Made by a program: the position numbers and the translations under genes. Positions 52,632 to 63,836 of a DNA stretch of 64,000 nt are shown piece by piece. The notes below the pieces were generated by a model. It was not told the DNA's origin. It searched no databases and saw only the letters and a program-made list of their open reading frames with translations. Each line of letters begins with the position of its first letter. Position 1 is the stretch's first letter. This DNA is from Nemophila menziesii (taxonomy: Eukaryota; Streptophyta; Magnoliopsida; Boraginales; Hydrophyllaceae), in contig JARWIR010000031.1 of assembly GCA_029959085.1 (NCBI GenBank), positions 1 to 64,000 on the forward strand, written 5' to 3'.

Positions 52632-54076
52632 GATACGTTTTCTATCCCTTTCGCGTTTTAGTTAGTTTAGTTTATTTTTATTGCGTTGAGTCTTTTCGAG
52701 TCGTGGGGACACGAATCATTTTTGAGTTTAGGGTGGGGTTCGTTGCCTCATCCCAGTTTTTATGTATTATGTGTTTTATCTGCTTTTAATAAAATAATTT
52801 TCGGAGTTGCGTTTGACTATAGAAGATTTTAAATGTCCGTTTAAGCATACTTTTGATGAATCTATGATAGTAAATAGTGGACCTTAGGGAATAACATAAA
52901 ATGCACTTACAATTGCATGCGAACATGGGTAATTGATAGGAAAAATTAATGAAAAATGCAAATGAAGTAAGCTTGTACTTAAGGAATATGTTTGGTGTGT
53001 AGAACGTGAAATCCTAATTAGTAGAGAACCCACCTAGATATGAACTAAATACAAGCTATGTACTTAGGAAAATGATAGGGGCAGTTCTTTGTTAGCCATT
53101 TGAAGCCTTTTAGCTTGCTATCCCTTATTATAATTTTATCCGTCTTAGCCCAATTTTGAGCCTTAAGCCTTTTCTTTTGTAGCCACGATATAAGCCCATT
53201 ATCCTTTAGATTATTAGGCATGACCAAATGACCCGCACTTGAATCACAACCCTGAGACTTGTCTCGAGCTTGAGTTTGGGGTGGAGGGTCCACATTTGGG
53301 TTTACATTGGGAAGGGATCATATGTGTTTGTATTGGGGCACAAAAATAAATGATGATATTATTATTTGTAACCCTTTGCCGAGAAATTAAAAAAAAAAAA
53401 AAATTTTATAAGAGACATGACTTTTCACATCAAAATGATGGTCATGGGTATCTTGTACAAAAAAAAGAAGAAAAGAAATGAAAAAAAGAAAATAAAAAGA
53501 AAGAATAAATAAATCGACAAAGTGGAATATTTTTGGAAATCATCTTAGTTTTATTTGGGTTGACATTGGGGACGCAACATTAGCGCGTCAGATGGGTGAG
53601 TGAGAACATTCTTGAGCGTAAACTCAAGCTCGAGGACATTGTTGATGGTAAGTGAGGAGAGAGCCAAAAGCTCACTTCAAATTTACCAAATATATATCCA
53701 TACCGTCCTTAAGCCATTATTAAAACCGTAAAGACCTCGTGATTCCTAAGTGCATAGTGAATTTATGATTCTGTTGATAGAGAATACACTAGGTGGAGCG
53801 TTCAAAGCGAGTTAGGATTAATGACCACCCTATAGCCATCATACAGAGATAAGTACAAGTGTAACCTTCAAGCATTGCGACTTTAATTTTATGATTGAGA
53901 TTATTTATATTTGATGTTGCATGATTAGTGTATGTATATGTTAGTTCTTAAAGTTTTGCTATATGAGATATATTTTAAGAATTGCTTTAGGTTTATTTGC
54001 TAGCTTCTATTTGTTCTTGCGTTTACTTCCACCCCTTGTTTTGTTTTGTTTTACTTTGTCGGGACGACAAAGGTTT
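52632..54076 (+). other. 3' non-coding region of the Athila-like element
   Basis: About 1.4 kb of AT-rich sequence with an A-rich tract (53,388-53,403), a purine-rich stretch near 53,460-53,515 and the GAGTTTGGGGTGG word near 53,271. No open frame on the sense strand is convincing. It matches the weak remnant at 4.2-5.9 kb. Confidence 0.6.
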
Positions 54077-54089
54077 GAGTTGGGGGTCT
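54077..54089 (+). other. Polypurine tract of the Athila-like element
   Basis: GAGTTGGGGGTCT directly precedes the 3' LTR start at 54,090, the position of the plus-strand primer. Confidence 0.8.
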
Positions 54090-55202
54090 TGATGTCTCCC
54101 TAATTGTTCTTATTTTCGACCCTTAGGAGACATCATTTTTTGTGTTTATTTAATCAATTTGATAGACTTTTGGACTAAATATGCAATAATATGATTTTCC
54201 TCTTTTATTTCTAGCATTTTTAGTTTATTAAGCTTTTGCGCGTAATATTGGTATTTTTAGTGTAAAGTTTATAGGTTTTAGATGTTAGCTAGAAGAGGAA
54301 TCCGAGGAGAAAGTCAAAGATCAAGAGATAGAGTCAAGACTTGAAGATAAATCCCGAAGATATTAATTTTAGAGCTGAAAATCCATTTTCCAGGCCATAG
54401 ATTGTTGATTTCGAGGTGCTTAAGCGATGATTTAGCCGCTTACTTTTGAATATAAAACATTCCTTATCGAGTTACGGAACTTTAGCAACTGGAATGAGGT
54501 CAATCGGAGTCATAACGAATCGGGAAAAGCCGTTTTAGTGAAGGTGTATCAGCAGTTACGGGATTTTGGGCTTAGAATCTGGGCTTGGACATTTAATTAG
54601 TGTTTTATTCTTAGGTCCAAGCCCTAATCCGTTTTTCCACATATAAAACCAGCCTTTGACTTCTATTTCCAACACAATTCACATTCTGCAAGATTAAAAC
54701 ACCAGAGAGAAACAACAGAAGGAAGAAAGAAGAAGCTACAAGAGTTGGAGAGGGTCTATATCTCCGTTCATAGTCATTCCTATTCCGGAAATTAGGTTCT
54801 TTTATCTTTTAATTTTGTAATTAAATATGAATTCCTTTACATTTAAATTAGTTTTTCTTTTTAATATGAGCTAAACATTTCATAGTGCTTGAGAACAATT
54901 AATGGGTGAATCCCAATCTTATTGAATTATGAATGTTGAATTTGGGTTTCTGTTAAATTAAACTAGATTGTGTCTTTTACTCTTTTCGATAAATTGAGAA
55001 TATTTACTGTTTTTAGCATCATGAACTAGGAACATGTATTAGTATTTAGGCTATTCCAATTAGTGGCGATTGGATCATCCTGACGGAGGGTCTAGATACA
55101 GAACTATTTATTCAATCTAGGATAGAAGCTATTGATTCTGACGAACTTAGCTAATCCTAGGGCCAATGAGGTAATAAAACTTAAACATCCAAAGGTGGAT
55201 CA

Positions 55203-56359
55203 TGATATTCTATATGCGTCCTAGAAGGGGGGTTGAATAGGACAATTGAAATTAATCGGCTAATTTTTTTCAAGTAAATAAAATTAAAGGCTAATTTGAA
55301 TCCTATTGTTTTAGCAAACTAAATAGTTAAAAACTAGATAATCCTAAAAGACAATATTATCAAACTATTCATGTAAGCATTTTATCAAGCATATAGAGTG
55401 CGGAAAAGTAAAGAGTGTAGGGATAGAAAGATACACAACGATGTATAGTGGTTCGGTTTCCCTACATCCACTACCTAAGGAAGCCTCCTTAGGATTTCAA
55501 GTTTTTCACTAAGCTCCGTAACTCTTTAACCCGGGTGAGATTACAAACCCTTACAACCACTTCAAAAACCTTGAAGGAAATACACTTGTGTTATCACCAA
55601 CACAAGGAACCAAGTATAGAACCTATACTCACACTACTCTCTTAATCTATTACAAGAACTAAGAGGAAAAGAAAAAGTGTTTAGGGGTGTTATAATAGCT
55701 TGAACTAAACTCCTAAATGAGTGGATATAAACTATGTAGCTTAAGGAATGAATATGACTTGAATGCTCCTTTGAAACCTTCTTGAATGATAATATTAATT
55801 GCTCTTAAGATTGGTAGATGGAAGGGATGAGTTGTGTCTTGAATGAGCTTCAATTTATTGCTGAAATAAGCTTCCAACGGTCAAAAGACTTCTCTCTAAC
55901 GGATATATTTAAACTCCAACGGATATAAGCTTTGTCCTCTTGTAATAGTGCAGAAACCCTTTCATGCGGTGTACCGCGGGTATGGTCCGGTGCACCGCAA
56001 AATCCCTCGTCTTGATTTCATAGCAAACTGACGGGCTATCCTATGCACCGTGTTCCTGGTCCGTGCCTCAGTCCGGTGTACCGCGCCTCAGTCCGGTGTA
56101 CCGCACATTTTCTTAGCTTACTGGTCGGACTAGCCTATGCACCGCGCCTTTGGTTCGTGGTACTGCGGTGTACCGCAGCTTTTGTCCGGTGTACCGCGAC
56201 GCTGTTCTTTTGAAACTCAAGCTTAAGATCAAGGATTTAAAGACAACTAATATAATGAGGGGTTTTGGAAAACCTTTAAAAGTGATACCAAATGAATTTT
56301 AGTTTAAATGATGATTTGTCGAATATTAAAACAGGAATAAAAACAAGGTGAGGCTAACA
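55203..56359 (-). repeat. 3' LTR of the nested copia element
   Basis: 1,157 bp. Between 55,975 and 56,205 it holds a cluster of CGGTGTACCG, GGTGCACC and GTCCGGTG words. The partner LTR has the same cluster with three substitutions. The transcript R-like block TACATCGTTGTGTAT (minus strand) lies near 55,435. Confidence 0.95.
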
Positions 56360-56373
56360 ATCTCCCCCTTTTT
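56360..56373 (-). other. Polypurine tract of the nested copia element
   Basis: On the minus strand AAAAAGGGGGAGAT directly precedes the 3' LTR, as expected for the plus-strand primer. Confidence 0.85.
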
Positions 56374-56715
56374 GATGTTTGACAAATCATAAACTTTTGA
56401 AGATGCCTAAGATAAAGTTTTGAACAAAAACTCCCCCTCAACCTAATCACTAGAGTTTTTATAAAAACTCTCCCTCACAAAATGCATTTGAAAAAGTTTA
56501 ACTAAAATTTCTCCCCCTTTGTCAACAACAAAAAGAACCAATGATACGATTTTTGAAAATTTTAAGGGGTCAAAATACATTTTGAGTAAAAACAAAGGCT
56601 AAAGAAATAAATGGATAACAATTAGAAGCTTCAAGGACCCTATAACATCAAGAAAATATTAGCAACAAGATAATATACACAAAAAGCACTAAACAATAAT
56701 GGCATGATAAGATGG

Positions 56716-58138
56716 TTAGAGAATTTGCATGCCAATCTCACAACGAATTTTCTCAAAAAGATCTTGGGGTAGAGGTTTGGTGAAAATATCGGCTAGTTGA
56801 TTTTCCGAAGTGACAAATTCAAGTACAATATCCCCTTTTTTAGTGTGATCACGGATAAAATGATGACGAATTTCTATGTGTTTCGTTCTAAAGTGTTGAA
56901 TAGGATTTTTGGTAAGATTGATATCACTAGTGTTATCACAACGAATGGGAACACAATCATACTCTAGGCCAAAATCTAGTAAGGTTTGTTTCATCCAAAG
57001 AATTTGAGTCACACAATTTCCGGCCGCAACATATTCGGCTTCGGCCGTGGATAAAGCAACACTATTTTGTTTTCTACTAGACCAAGAAACAAGGGATTGA
57101 CCTAAGAATTGGCAACTTCCACTAGTACTCTTCCTATCAAGTCTACAACCGGCATAATCGGCATCCGAATAACCTATTAGGTCAAAAGAGGTAAATCTTG
57201 GGTACCAAAGTCCTAGACTTAGGGTTCCTTTCAAATACCTAAAAATACGCTTAACGGCACTAAGATGAGATTCTTTAGGAGAGGATTGAAATCTAGCACA
57301 AAGACACACGGAGAACATAATATCGGGTCTAGAAGCGGTTAAATAAAGTAAGCTACCAATCATACCTTGATATGTTTTCTCATCAACATCCTTACCATCT
57401 TCATCTTTGTCTAATTTTGTGGATGCGCTCATTGGAGTTCCAATTTCCTTTGCATCTTCAAGTCCAAATTTTTTGATCAATTCTTTTGTGTATTTGGCTT
57501 GATTTACAAAGTCCCATCATGCTCATCTCAAATTCCTTATGCATGCTTTTAGGAAAATTCTCACAAAGATTTTCATTAGTAGCACCAAATATAATATCAT
57601 CCACATAAATTTGAACAAGAAGGATATCTTTAGAAGACCTTTTTATAAATAAAGTGGAGTCAATATTTCCTCGTTTAAAACCATCATCTAACAAGAATTT
57701 GCTTAAACGTTCATACCAAGCACGAGGTGCTTGTTTTAAACCATATAAAGCTTTTGAAAGTTTAAAAACATGATTTGGAAATTTTGGATCTTCAAAACCC
57801 GGTGGTTGTTTAACAAAAACTTCCTCATCTATAAAACCATTTAAAAAAGCACTTTTGACATCCATTTGGTAAAGTTTAAAATTCATATAACAAGCAAAAG
57901 CAAGCAACATACGAATAGATTCAAGTCTAGCTACCGGAGCAAAAGTTTCATCGAAATCAATACCTTCCTCTTGATTGTATCCTTGAGCAACTAACCTTGC
58001 TTTATTTCTAGTGATAATACCGGTGTCATCTAGCTTGTTGCGAAACACCCACTTTGTGCCAATAATAGTAGGGCCAATTGGTTTCTCAATTAATGTCCAA
58101 ACTTTACTACGCTCAAATTGATTTAATTCCTCATGCAT
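56716..58138 (-). pseudogene. Copia reverse transcriptase and RNase H
   Basis: The RT frame (58,138-57,458) begins MHEELNQFERSKVWTLIEKP and includes GTKWVFRNKLDD, NKARLVAQGYNQEEGIDFDE, KSAFLNGFIDEEVFVKQPPG, ALYGLKQAPRAWYERL and the catalytic YVDDIIFG. After FEMSMMG about 50 nt are missing compared with the older copy at 17.26 kb, and the frame shifts. RNase H continues in the next frame (57,480-56,716), with YSDADYAGC, STAEAEYVAA, CDNTSDINL and LADIFTKPL, and ends GMQIL. All RNase H catalytic acidic motifs survive. The small deletion removes the RT segment GELNFFLGLQ and breaks the polyprotein. The 5' side is separated from integrase by two stops near 58,165 and 58,145. Confidence 0.93.
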
Positions 58139-58168
58139 AGCGTTTATCTAATGATCATCTAGCAAGGC

Positions 58169-59524
58169 TTATTTAATATTCTTGGGCTCAATTTGAGATA
58201 AGAATGCTTGATGAGCACATAGAGCAATTATACGAGAACGAGTGGTAACACCTTCATTTGGATCACCTAGAATTAATTCACTTGGGTGATCTTTGATGTT
58301 TTTCCAACACTTTGGTAAATCCGTACTAGCTTTATTTGAGAGTTGACCATTTTCCTTAAGAGATTCATCATGAGATTTTAATTCTTGAGTAGGAGATTCT
58401 AAAGGTTGATCTTGTGGAGTATCTTCATGTAAATCAACATCTACTACTTTCTTGATACAAAAAGGATTAGTCTCATCAAAGTCAACATGCATAGATTCCT
58501 CAATGGTACGAGTACGTTTATTGAAAATGCGATATGCTTTTCCCTTAGTGGAATAACCAAGAAAAATACCTTCATCCGATTTAGCATCAAATTTGCCCAA
58601 ATAGTCCCTAGTGTTTAAGATAAAACATTTGCACCCAAAAACACGAAAATAAGCAATAGTTGGTGGTCTACCATTCCAAAGCTCATAAGGGGTTTTCTTA
58701 ATAAGGGGTCTAATTAGAACTCTATTTAACACATAACAAGCCGTATGAACGGCTTCACCCCAAAAGTATGTAGGCAAGCTATGTTCTTTTAGCATTGTCC
58801 TTGCCATTTCTTGTAGAGTTCGGTTTTTCCTTTCCACTACCCCATTTTGTTGGGGAGTTCTAGGAGCCGAAAAGTTATGCTCAATGCCAAATTCATCACA
58901 AAAATGCACAAAAGGAGAATTCACATATTCACTACCATTATCACTACGAATGCATGTAATAGAGTAGCCTTTCTCATTTTGCACCTTTCTACAAAGTTTT
59001 GCAAATTCATTGAAGGCTTGATTTTTTAAAGCAAGGAACATCACCCATGTATATCTAGTGTAATCATCAACAACAACAAAGACATATCTAGATCCTCCTA
59101 GACTAGTGACATCAACGGGACCAAAAAGATCCATGTGCAATAATTGAAGTGGCCTAACGGTGATGACCTTATTTATGGATTTAAAAGATGAACGATGTTG
59201 TTTACCAAGTTGACATGCATCACATAATTTATCTTTATCAAACTTATAAATAGGCAAACCAACAACAAGATTTTTTCTAGACAATTTTGAAATCAAATCC
59301 ATACTAGCATGTCCTAAACGTCTATGCCAAAGCCAACTATCATTAACCACGGATAAGCATTTAATACGTTGACACATAAGACTCTCAAGATCAACTACAA
59401 AAACATTATCCGATCTTTTTGCAATAAAAATAGTATCTAACTCATCATTTTTGAAAACATTGCATCTAGATGCTTCAAATTTAACACTATAACCAACATC
59501 ACAAAGTTGACTTATACTAAGCAA
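58169..59524 (-). pseudogene. Copia GAG-pre-integrase and integrase
   Basis: A 451-codon frame starting with LLSISQLCDVGYSVKF. The GAG-pre-integrase/zinc finger comes first (WLWHRRLGHASMDLISKLS, CDACQLGKQHRSSF, an HHCC pattern). The integrase core follows, with D in HMDLFGPVDVTS, D in CIRSDNGSEYVNSPF and E in TPQQNGVVERKNRTLQE. After the core come YELWNGRPPTIAYFRVFGCK and IFLGYSTKGKAYRIFNKRT. The three catalytic acids are present. An in-frame TAG near 59,540 separates it from protease, and a TAA at its end (near 58,169) from RT. Confidence 0.93.
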
Positions 59525-59539
59525 GTTAAAAGAAAGACC

Positions 59540-59743
59540 CTAAACAAGCAAAACATTAGAGATAAGTAAAGAATTCATATTACCAATGTTACCTTTACCC
59601 AAAACGCGTTTTTTAGTATTGTCGGCAAAAGTAACTCTATCACCTTTTGTTTTATATAGATGTGTAAATAATGATGGGTTCCCGGTCATGTGTCTTGAGC
59701 ATCCACTATCAAGGAGCCATATATTTTGCTTCTTGATGCTCAA
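59540..59743 (-). pseudogene. Copia protease
   Basis: IWLLDSGCSRHMTGNPSLF contains the DSG active-site motif of copia aspartic proteases. The following HLYKTKGDRVTFADNTKKR and LGKGNIGNMNSLLISNVLLV fit the family. It is in the integrase frame but separated by one TAG. It is out of frame with gag, the change falling near 59,750. Confidence 0.88.
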
Positions 59744-59763
59744 TCCCTACACACAAAAATAAT

Positions 59764-61515
59764 TTAGGCTTTAGGTACCCAATTTGGTTTGGGTCCATGA
59801 GGGTTAGTGGATTTTCTTTTTATAGCCCATATAGGACTTTTCCAAAGTGGCACAAGAGATCCCAAATCCAATAATTTACGATAGTAGCAATGAGATGCAT
59901 TATGACCAAGTTTTTCACAATAAGTGCAAGTGATAGAAGATTTTGAAGAAGATGGAATAGCATTTGAAATTTTTGATTTTACAAAAACATTTTTCAAAAG
60001 TTTTTGTTTAGTTGATGGATCATATCCAACACCACTTTTTTCAAAAGCCATTTTTTGAGAACCTAAAATCAAATCCAAGTTTTCTTGCCCACTTGTAAAT
60101 TTTAAAATAATAGCATTTTGATCAACAATCTTTTTCTCCAACAAAGCTTTTTCTTCCAAAAGATTTTTCTCAATAAGATGAAGTTTCTCATTTTCATCTA
60201 TACATTCATCACAAAGATTTTGACAATCTTCCAAAGCTTTCAAAACCTCTTTAGTTCTATTTCTCTCAATTTCTAAATCTTTTGTTAAAACTTTGTTTGT
60301 TTCAATAGAGTTTAAAAAATCATTGTAAAGAGAATCAAATGCCTCATGAATATCTTACTCACTAGCATCATCATTAGATAAAGAGAGTTTAGATTTAGGA
60401 GTTACCTCATCATGATTTGCCATAAAGGCAAAGTGAGTTGAACCGGCATCATCATCCCAAGAAGCATCTTCATCACTCTCAAGTTTTCCCATAAAAGCAA
60501 CAAGATTAACATTCTCATTATCACTTTCTTCTTCATCCGAATTTTGAGTATCCCAAGTGATATTAGCATGCATTGCTCTCTTAGGTTTCTCCTTTTGAAG
60601 AAGAGGACAATAGGTTTTGATGTGACCAACTTTCTTGCAATGATAGCAAGTGGGTTCATCTTGTTTGATAGCTCTAACATTCTTCTTATAGGGTGTGGAA
60701 GAACTTCCTTTCTTGGCAAATCGTTTGTATCTCATGAATTTTTTCATATCTCTTGCCAACATAGCTACTCCTTCATCTTCACTAGTTTCTTCTTCATGTG
60801 AATTTTCTTCTTCTTCACTTTCCTTCCTTTCTTTTCGTTCTTTCAACTTGGTACTCAAGGCATGGAAATCAATGGATTTCTTAATCTTCTTCTCCTCATC
60901 ATCTCTTATCTTTTCTTCTTCAAGCACAAGCTCTTCCGTCATGAGGTTGCAAATGAGTTCATGAACCGTCATTTTTGAAAGATCTTTAGTGTCTCTTATA
61001 GAGTTGATTTTTGATTTGTATTTCTTTGGAAGAGCAAATAAGATTTTTCGGCATTGTTCTTTGTTGGTGTACTCTTGACCAAGAGTCTTCAAGGTGTTGA
61101 CAATGTTAGAAAATCTTTGATGCATAGCATTTAAGGCTTCATCGGGCTCCATACGAAATAGCTCATATTTGGTGATGAAAAGACCAATCTTAGTTTCCTT
61201 AACATCTTCCGTTCCTTGATATGATAGCTCCAAGAGTTGCCACATTTCATGAGCCGAATTGCATTCACTTACTCTAGCATATTCCGTGACACTTAAACCA
61301 TTGATGAGTATGTTCATAGCTTTGTTGTTTTTGGTGAGTTTAACTATGTCTTGAGCATTGTAAGCATCTTCATCTTTCTCCTCCGTTTGACTACCATCAA
61401 CGTAAGGAATGTAAGGACCCTTCTTGATAGCAAGCCACAAAAAGTAATCGATTCCTTTGACATGAATCTCCATTTTCTTTTTCCATCCAAAGTAGTCTTT
61501 TCCTACAAAGTCCAT
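59764..61515 (-). pseudogene. Copia gag with two zinc-knuckle motifs
   Basis: The frame starts at ATG 61,515, 42 nt downstream of the primer-binding site. The first 386 codons hold a UBN2-type gag domain (DYFGWKKKMEIHVKGIDYFL, EMWQLLELSYQGTEDVKE, FALPKKYKSKINSI). An acidic segment follows, then the knuckle CYHCKKVGHIKTYC at residues 290-303. A TAA at 60,355-60,357 interrupts the frame. It then goes on as coiled-coil-like sequence (ALEDCQNLCDECIDENEKLH) to a second knuckle CTYCEKLGHNASHC and ends at TAA near 59,764. Two knuckles separated by a coiled coil are longer than a minimal copia gag. Only one nonsense codon breaks it. Confidence 0.9.
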
Positions 61516-61556
61516 ATCGTATTAACTCTAGAAACGATTAAGTACAATAGAGCTAG

Positions 61557-61568
61557 GCTCTGATACCA
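61557..61568 (-). other. Copia primer-binding site (initiator tRNA-Met)
   Basis: The minus strand reads TGGTATCAGAGC two bases after the 5' LTR, complementary to the 3' end of initiator methionine tRNA, the usual Ty1/copia primer in plants. Confidence 0.93.
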
Positions 61569-61570
61569 AT

Positions 61571-62728
61571 TGATATTCTATATGCGTCCTAGAAGGGGGG
61601 TTGAATAGGACAATTGAAATTAATCGGCTAATTTTATTTCAAGTAAATAAAATTAAAGGCTAATTTGAATCCTATTGTTTTAGCAAACTAAATAGTTAAA
61701 AACTAGATAATCCTAAAAGACAATATTATCAAACTATTCATGTAAGCATTTTATCAAGCATATAGAGTGCGGAAAAGTAAAGAGTGTAGGGATCAATAGA
61801 TACACAACGATGTATAGTGGTTCGGTTTCCCTACATCCACTACCTAAGGAAGCCTCCTTAGGATTTCAAGCTTTTCACTAAGCTCCGTAACTCTTTAACC
61901 CGGGTGAGATTACAAACCCTTACAACCACTTCAAAAACCTTGAAGGAAATACACTTGTGTTATCACCAACACAAGGAACCAAGTATAGAACCTATACTCA
62001 CACTACTCTCTTAATCTATTACAAGAACTAAGAGGAAAAGAAAAAGTGTTTAGGGGTGTTATAATAGCTTGAACTAAACTCCTAAATGAATGGATATAAA
62101 CTATGTAGCTTAAGGAATGAATATGACTTGAATGCTCCTTTGAAACCTTCTTGAATGATAATATTAATTGCTCTTAAGATTGGTAGATGGAAGGGATGAG
62201 TTGTGTCTTGAATGAGCTTCAATTTATAGCTGAAATAAGCTTCCAACGGTCAAAAGACTTCTCTCTAACGGATATATTTAAACTCCAACGGATATAAGCT
62301 TTGTCCTCTTGTAATAGTGCAGAAACCCTTTCATGCGGTGTACCGCGGGTATGGTCCGGTGCACCACAAAATCCCTCGTCTTGATTTCATAGCAAACTGA
62401 CGGGCTATCCTATGCACCGTGTTCCTGGTCCGTGCCTCAGTCCGGTGTACCGCGCCTCAGTCTGGTGTACCGCACATTTTCTTAGCTTACTGGTCGGACT
62501 AGCCTATGCACCGCGCCTTTGGTCCGTGGTACTGCGGTGTACCGCAGCTTTTGTCCGGTGTACCGCGACGCTGTTCTTTTGAAGCTCAAGCTTAAGATCA
62601 AGGATTTAAAGACAAATAATCTAATGAGGGGTTTTGGAAAACCTTTAAAAGTGATACCAAATGAATTTTAGTTTAAATGATGATTTGTCGAATATTAAAA
62701 CGGGAATAAAAACAAGGTGAGGCTAACA
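61571..62728 (-). repeat. 5' LTR of the nested copia element
   Basis: 1,158 bp, nearly identical to 55,203-56,359. It contains the same GC-rich CGGTGTACCG cluster (about 62,338-62,570). Confidence 0.95.
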
Positions 62729-63280
62729 GATCATATTTACCCTGACGGGACTAGTGACACTCTAGGATCGCCTTATAGTCCACCCTGACGGGGATATAAG
62801 GAATTTAGAATCCCGACCATTGTAATTGATCAATTTAGCCCTTAAACAACATAAGTTAGGAAATAGGATTGGGAGGATCCTTGCGTTCTCAAGTGCTACT
62901 TCTCATATTGCGTTTTACATCATTTTATTTGCGTCTTAGCTTTTATTTGCATTTTAATAATTGTCTTTCATTTATTTAGCATCAATACAAAACCAAACAA
63001 ACATATTATCTTTATTTGCTTCCATAAGTGCATTCAATCATTAATAGATAAGCATTGTAGCCAACCATCCCGTCCTTGGAACGAATCTGTTTTATCAGTT
63101 ATACTACTTGGGACAACCGTACACCTGCGGTTGTGGTTCGATTATTTATTGCATTTATTTAGAACACACAAAGGACCACCAGCCGCCATCACCGGCAAAG
63201 ACACCAGTGATAGCGGCGGCGGTTTAGGGTTTGGAGAGGGTAGGTGGAATCATTTTTGAGAGAGAGACCTTATAGTACTC

Positions 63281-63836
63281 ATGTGTAAAGATAAATCGTT
63301 CTTTTCAAAAGTATGTAAAAGATAATCCTATTACATTTTTTTAGGTCAAAGTGTATTCATTGAACTAAATGAAACGATTACAAAGTAATGAATTCAAACC
63401 TAATATAAATAAATATACAAGAGAAGTTAATTTATTCATAAATGGATAAAGTTGGCCAAATTCTTCAAAAACAGCTCCACATCTCCTCGGATAAACCTAT
63501 CGCACAAAACTATTGCAATACTCATATAAGAGGTATACATAAACTTATCTAATTTATGTTGAAGGCAACAAAATTACCATTGAAATTGACCAATCTTATT
63601 ATTTTACGTAGAGACTCGTCGATACTTTCTAACTAGATGATCTACTATTTCGAGAATCGGATGTTTATTATATATCTTGAATACACTGAAGGTTTTTCGA
63701 GTCAATTACTTTACTTCTACCATTACTTTCTCTAGACATTTAAGTAGTTTGACGTAACACAAAAGTTTCTACTTTATTTGTTAAATTACATTTGACAGTA
63801 GCACCTTTTTCTTCGCAAATAATATAATTTGCAATT
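63281..63836. other. AT-rich DNA, possible retroposon 3' tail
   Basis: A run of seven Ts (63,335-63,341) followed by AGGTCAAAGTGTATTC resembles the 3' end of a minus-strand poly-A retroposon, similar in style to the tail at 42,534. No second target duplication or coding sequence was found, so this is only a hint. The rest of the stretch shows nothing recognisable. Confidence 0.3.

Larger units (their letters stand above)
55203..62728 (-). mobile_element. Ty1/copia retrotransposon nested in the gypsy 3' LTR
   Basis: Two LTRs (minus-strand ends TGTTAGCC...GATATCA; 61,571-62,728 is the 5' copy and 55,203-56,359 the 3' copy) bound a 5.2-kb internal region. The duplication GATCA flanks it (55,198-55,202 and 62,729-62,733). 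The order gag, protease, integrase, reverse transcriptase, RNase H identifies Ty1/copia. LTRs differ by about 13 substitutions and one indel by eye, about 1.1%. Despite this youth the coding region has several stops, a frameshift at the gag-protease boundary and a small RT deletion, so this copy is inactive. The decayed elements at 12-17 kb belong to the same family. Confidence 0.96.
43988..63181 (+). mobile_element. Athila-like Ty3/gypsy retrotransposon, hosting a nested copia
   Basis: Two LTRs (TGATGTCTCCC...GGACCACCA) bound the element. The perfect 5-bp duplication GCCGC flanks it at 43,983-43,987 and 63,182-63,186. Without the nested copia it is about 11.66 kb. Order: 5' LTR, primer-binding site, gag, protease, RNase H, integrase, GC-rich palindromic array, extra 3' ORF, 3' non-coding region, polypurine tract, 3' LTR. 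The aspartate-tRNA type primer site, DLGAS protease and a 3' ORF with the plant-transposon-protein domain place it with Athila-like elements, which carry no chromodomain. It has frameshifts in gag and before pol, stops in gag, and lacks the reverse-transcriptase core, so it cannot move on its own. Confidence 0.96.
54090..63181 (+). repeat. 3' LTR of the Athila-like element, split by a copia element
   Basis: The LTR occupies 54,090-55,202 and 62,734-63,181. The interval is the copia element plus one copy of its 5-bp target duplication. Removing these gives exactly 1,561 bp, the length of the 5' LTR, so the copia insertion caused no other change. The foldback arms are at 54,090-54,099 and 54,126-54,135. 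Confidence 0.95.
42532..63269 (-). mobile_element. Candidate non-coding LINE-type retroposon, split by the gypsy element
   Basis: The outer parts (42,532-43,987 and 63,187-63,269; about 1.54 kb when the 19-kb insertion is removed) look like one minus-strand retroposed unit. Its 3' end is CTTTCGTC followed by seven As (Ts at 42,534-42,540). An imperfect 11-bp duplication flanks it: TTATAATACTC at 42,521-42,531 and TTATAGTACTC at 63,270-63,280. The 5' part contains a CT-rich leader and AAACCCTAAACCGCCGCCGC. Several frames of 90-150 codons exist on the minus strand, but none has a domain I recognise and they overlap in different frames. A non-autonomous LINE derivative or a retroposed transcript would both fit. 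Confidence 0.45.
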
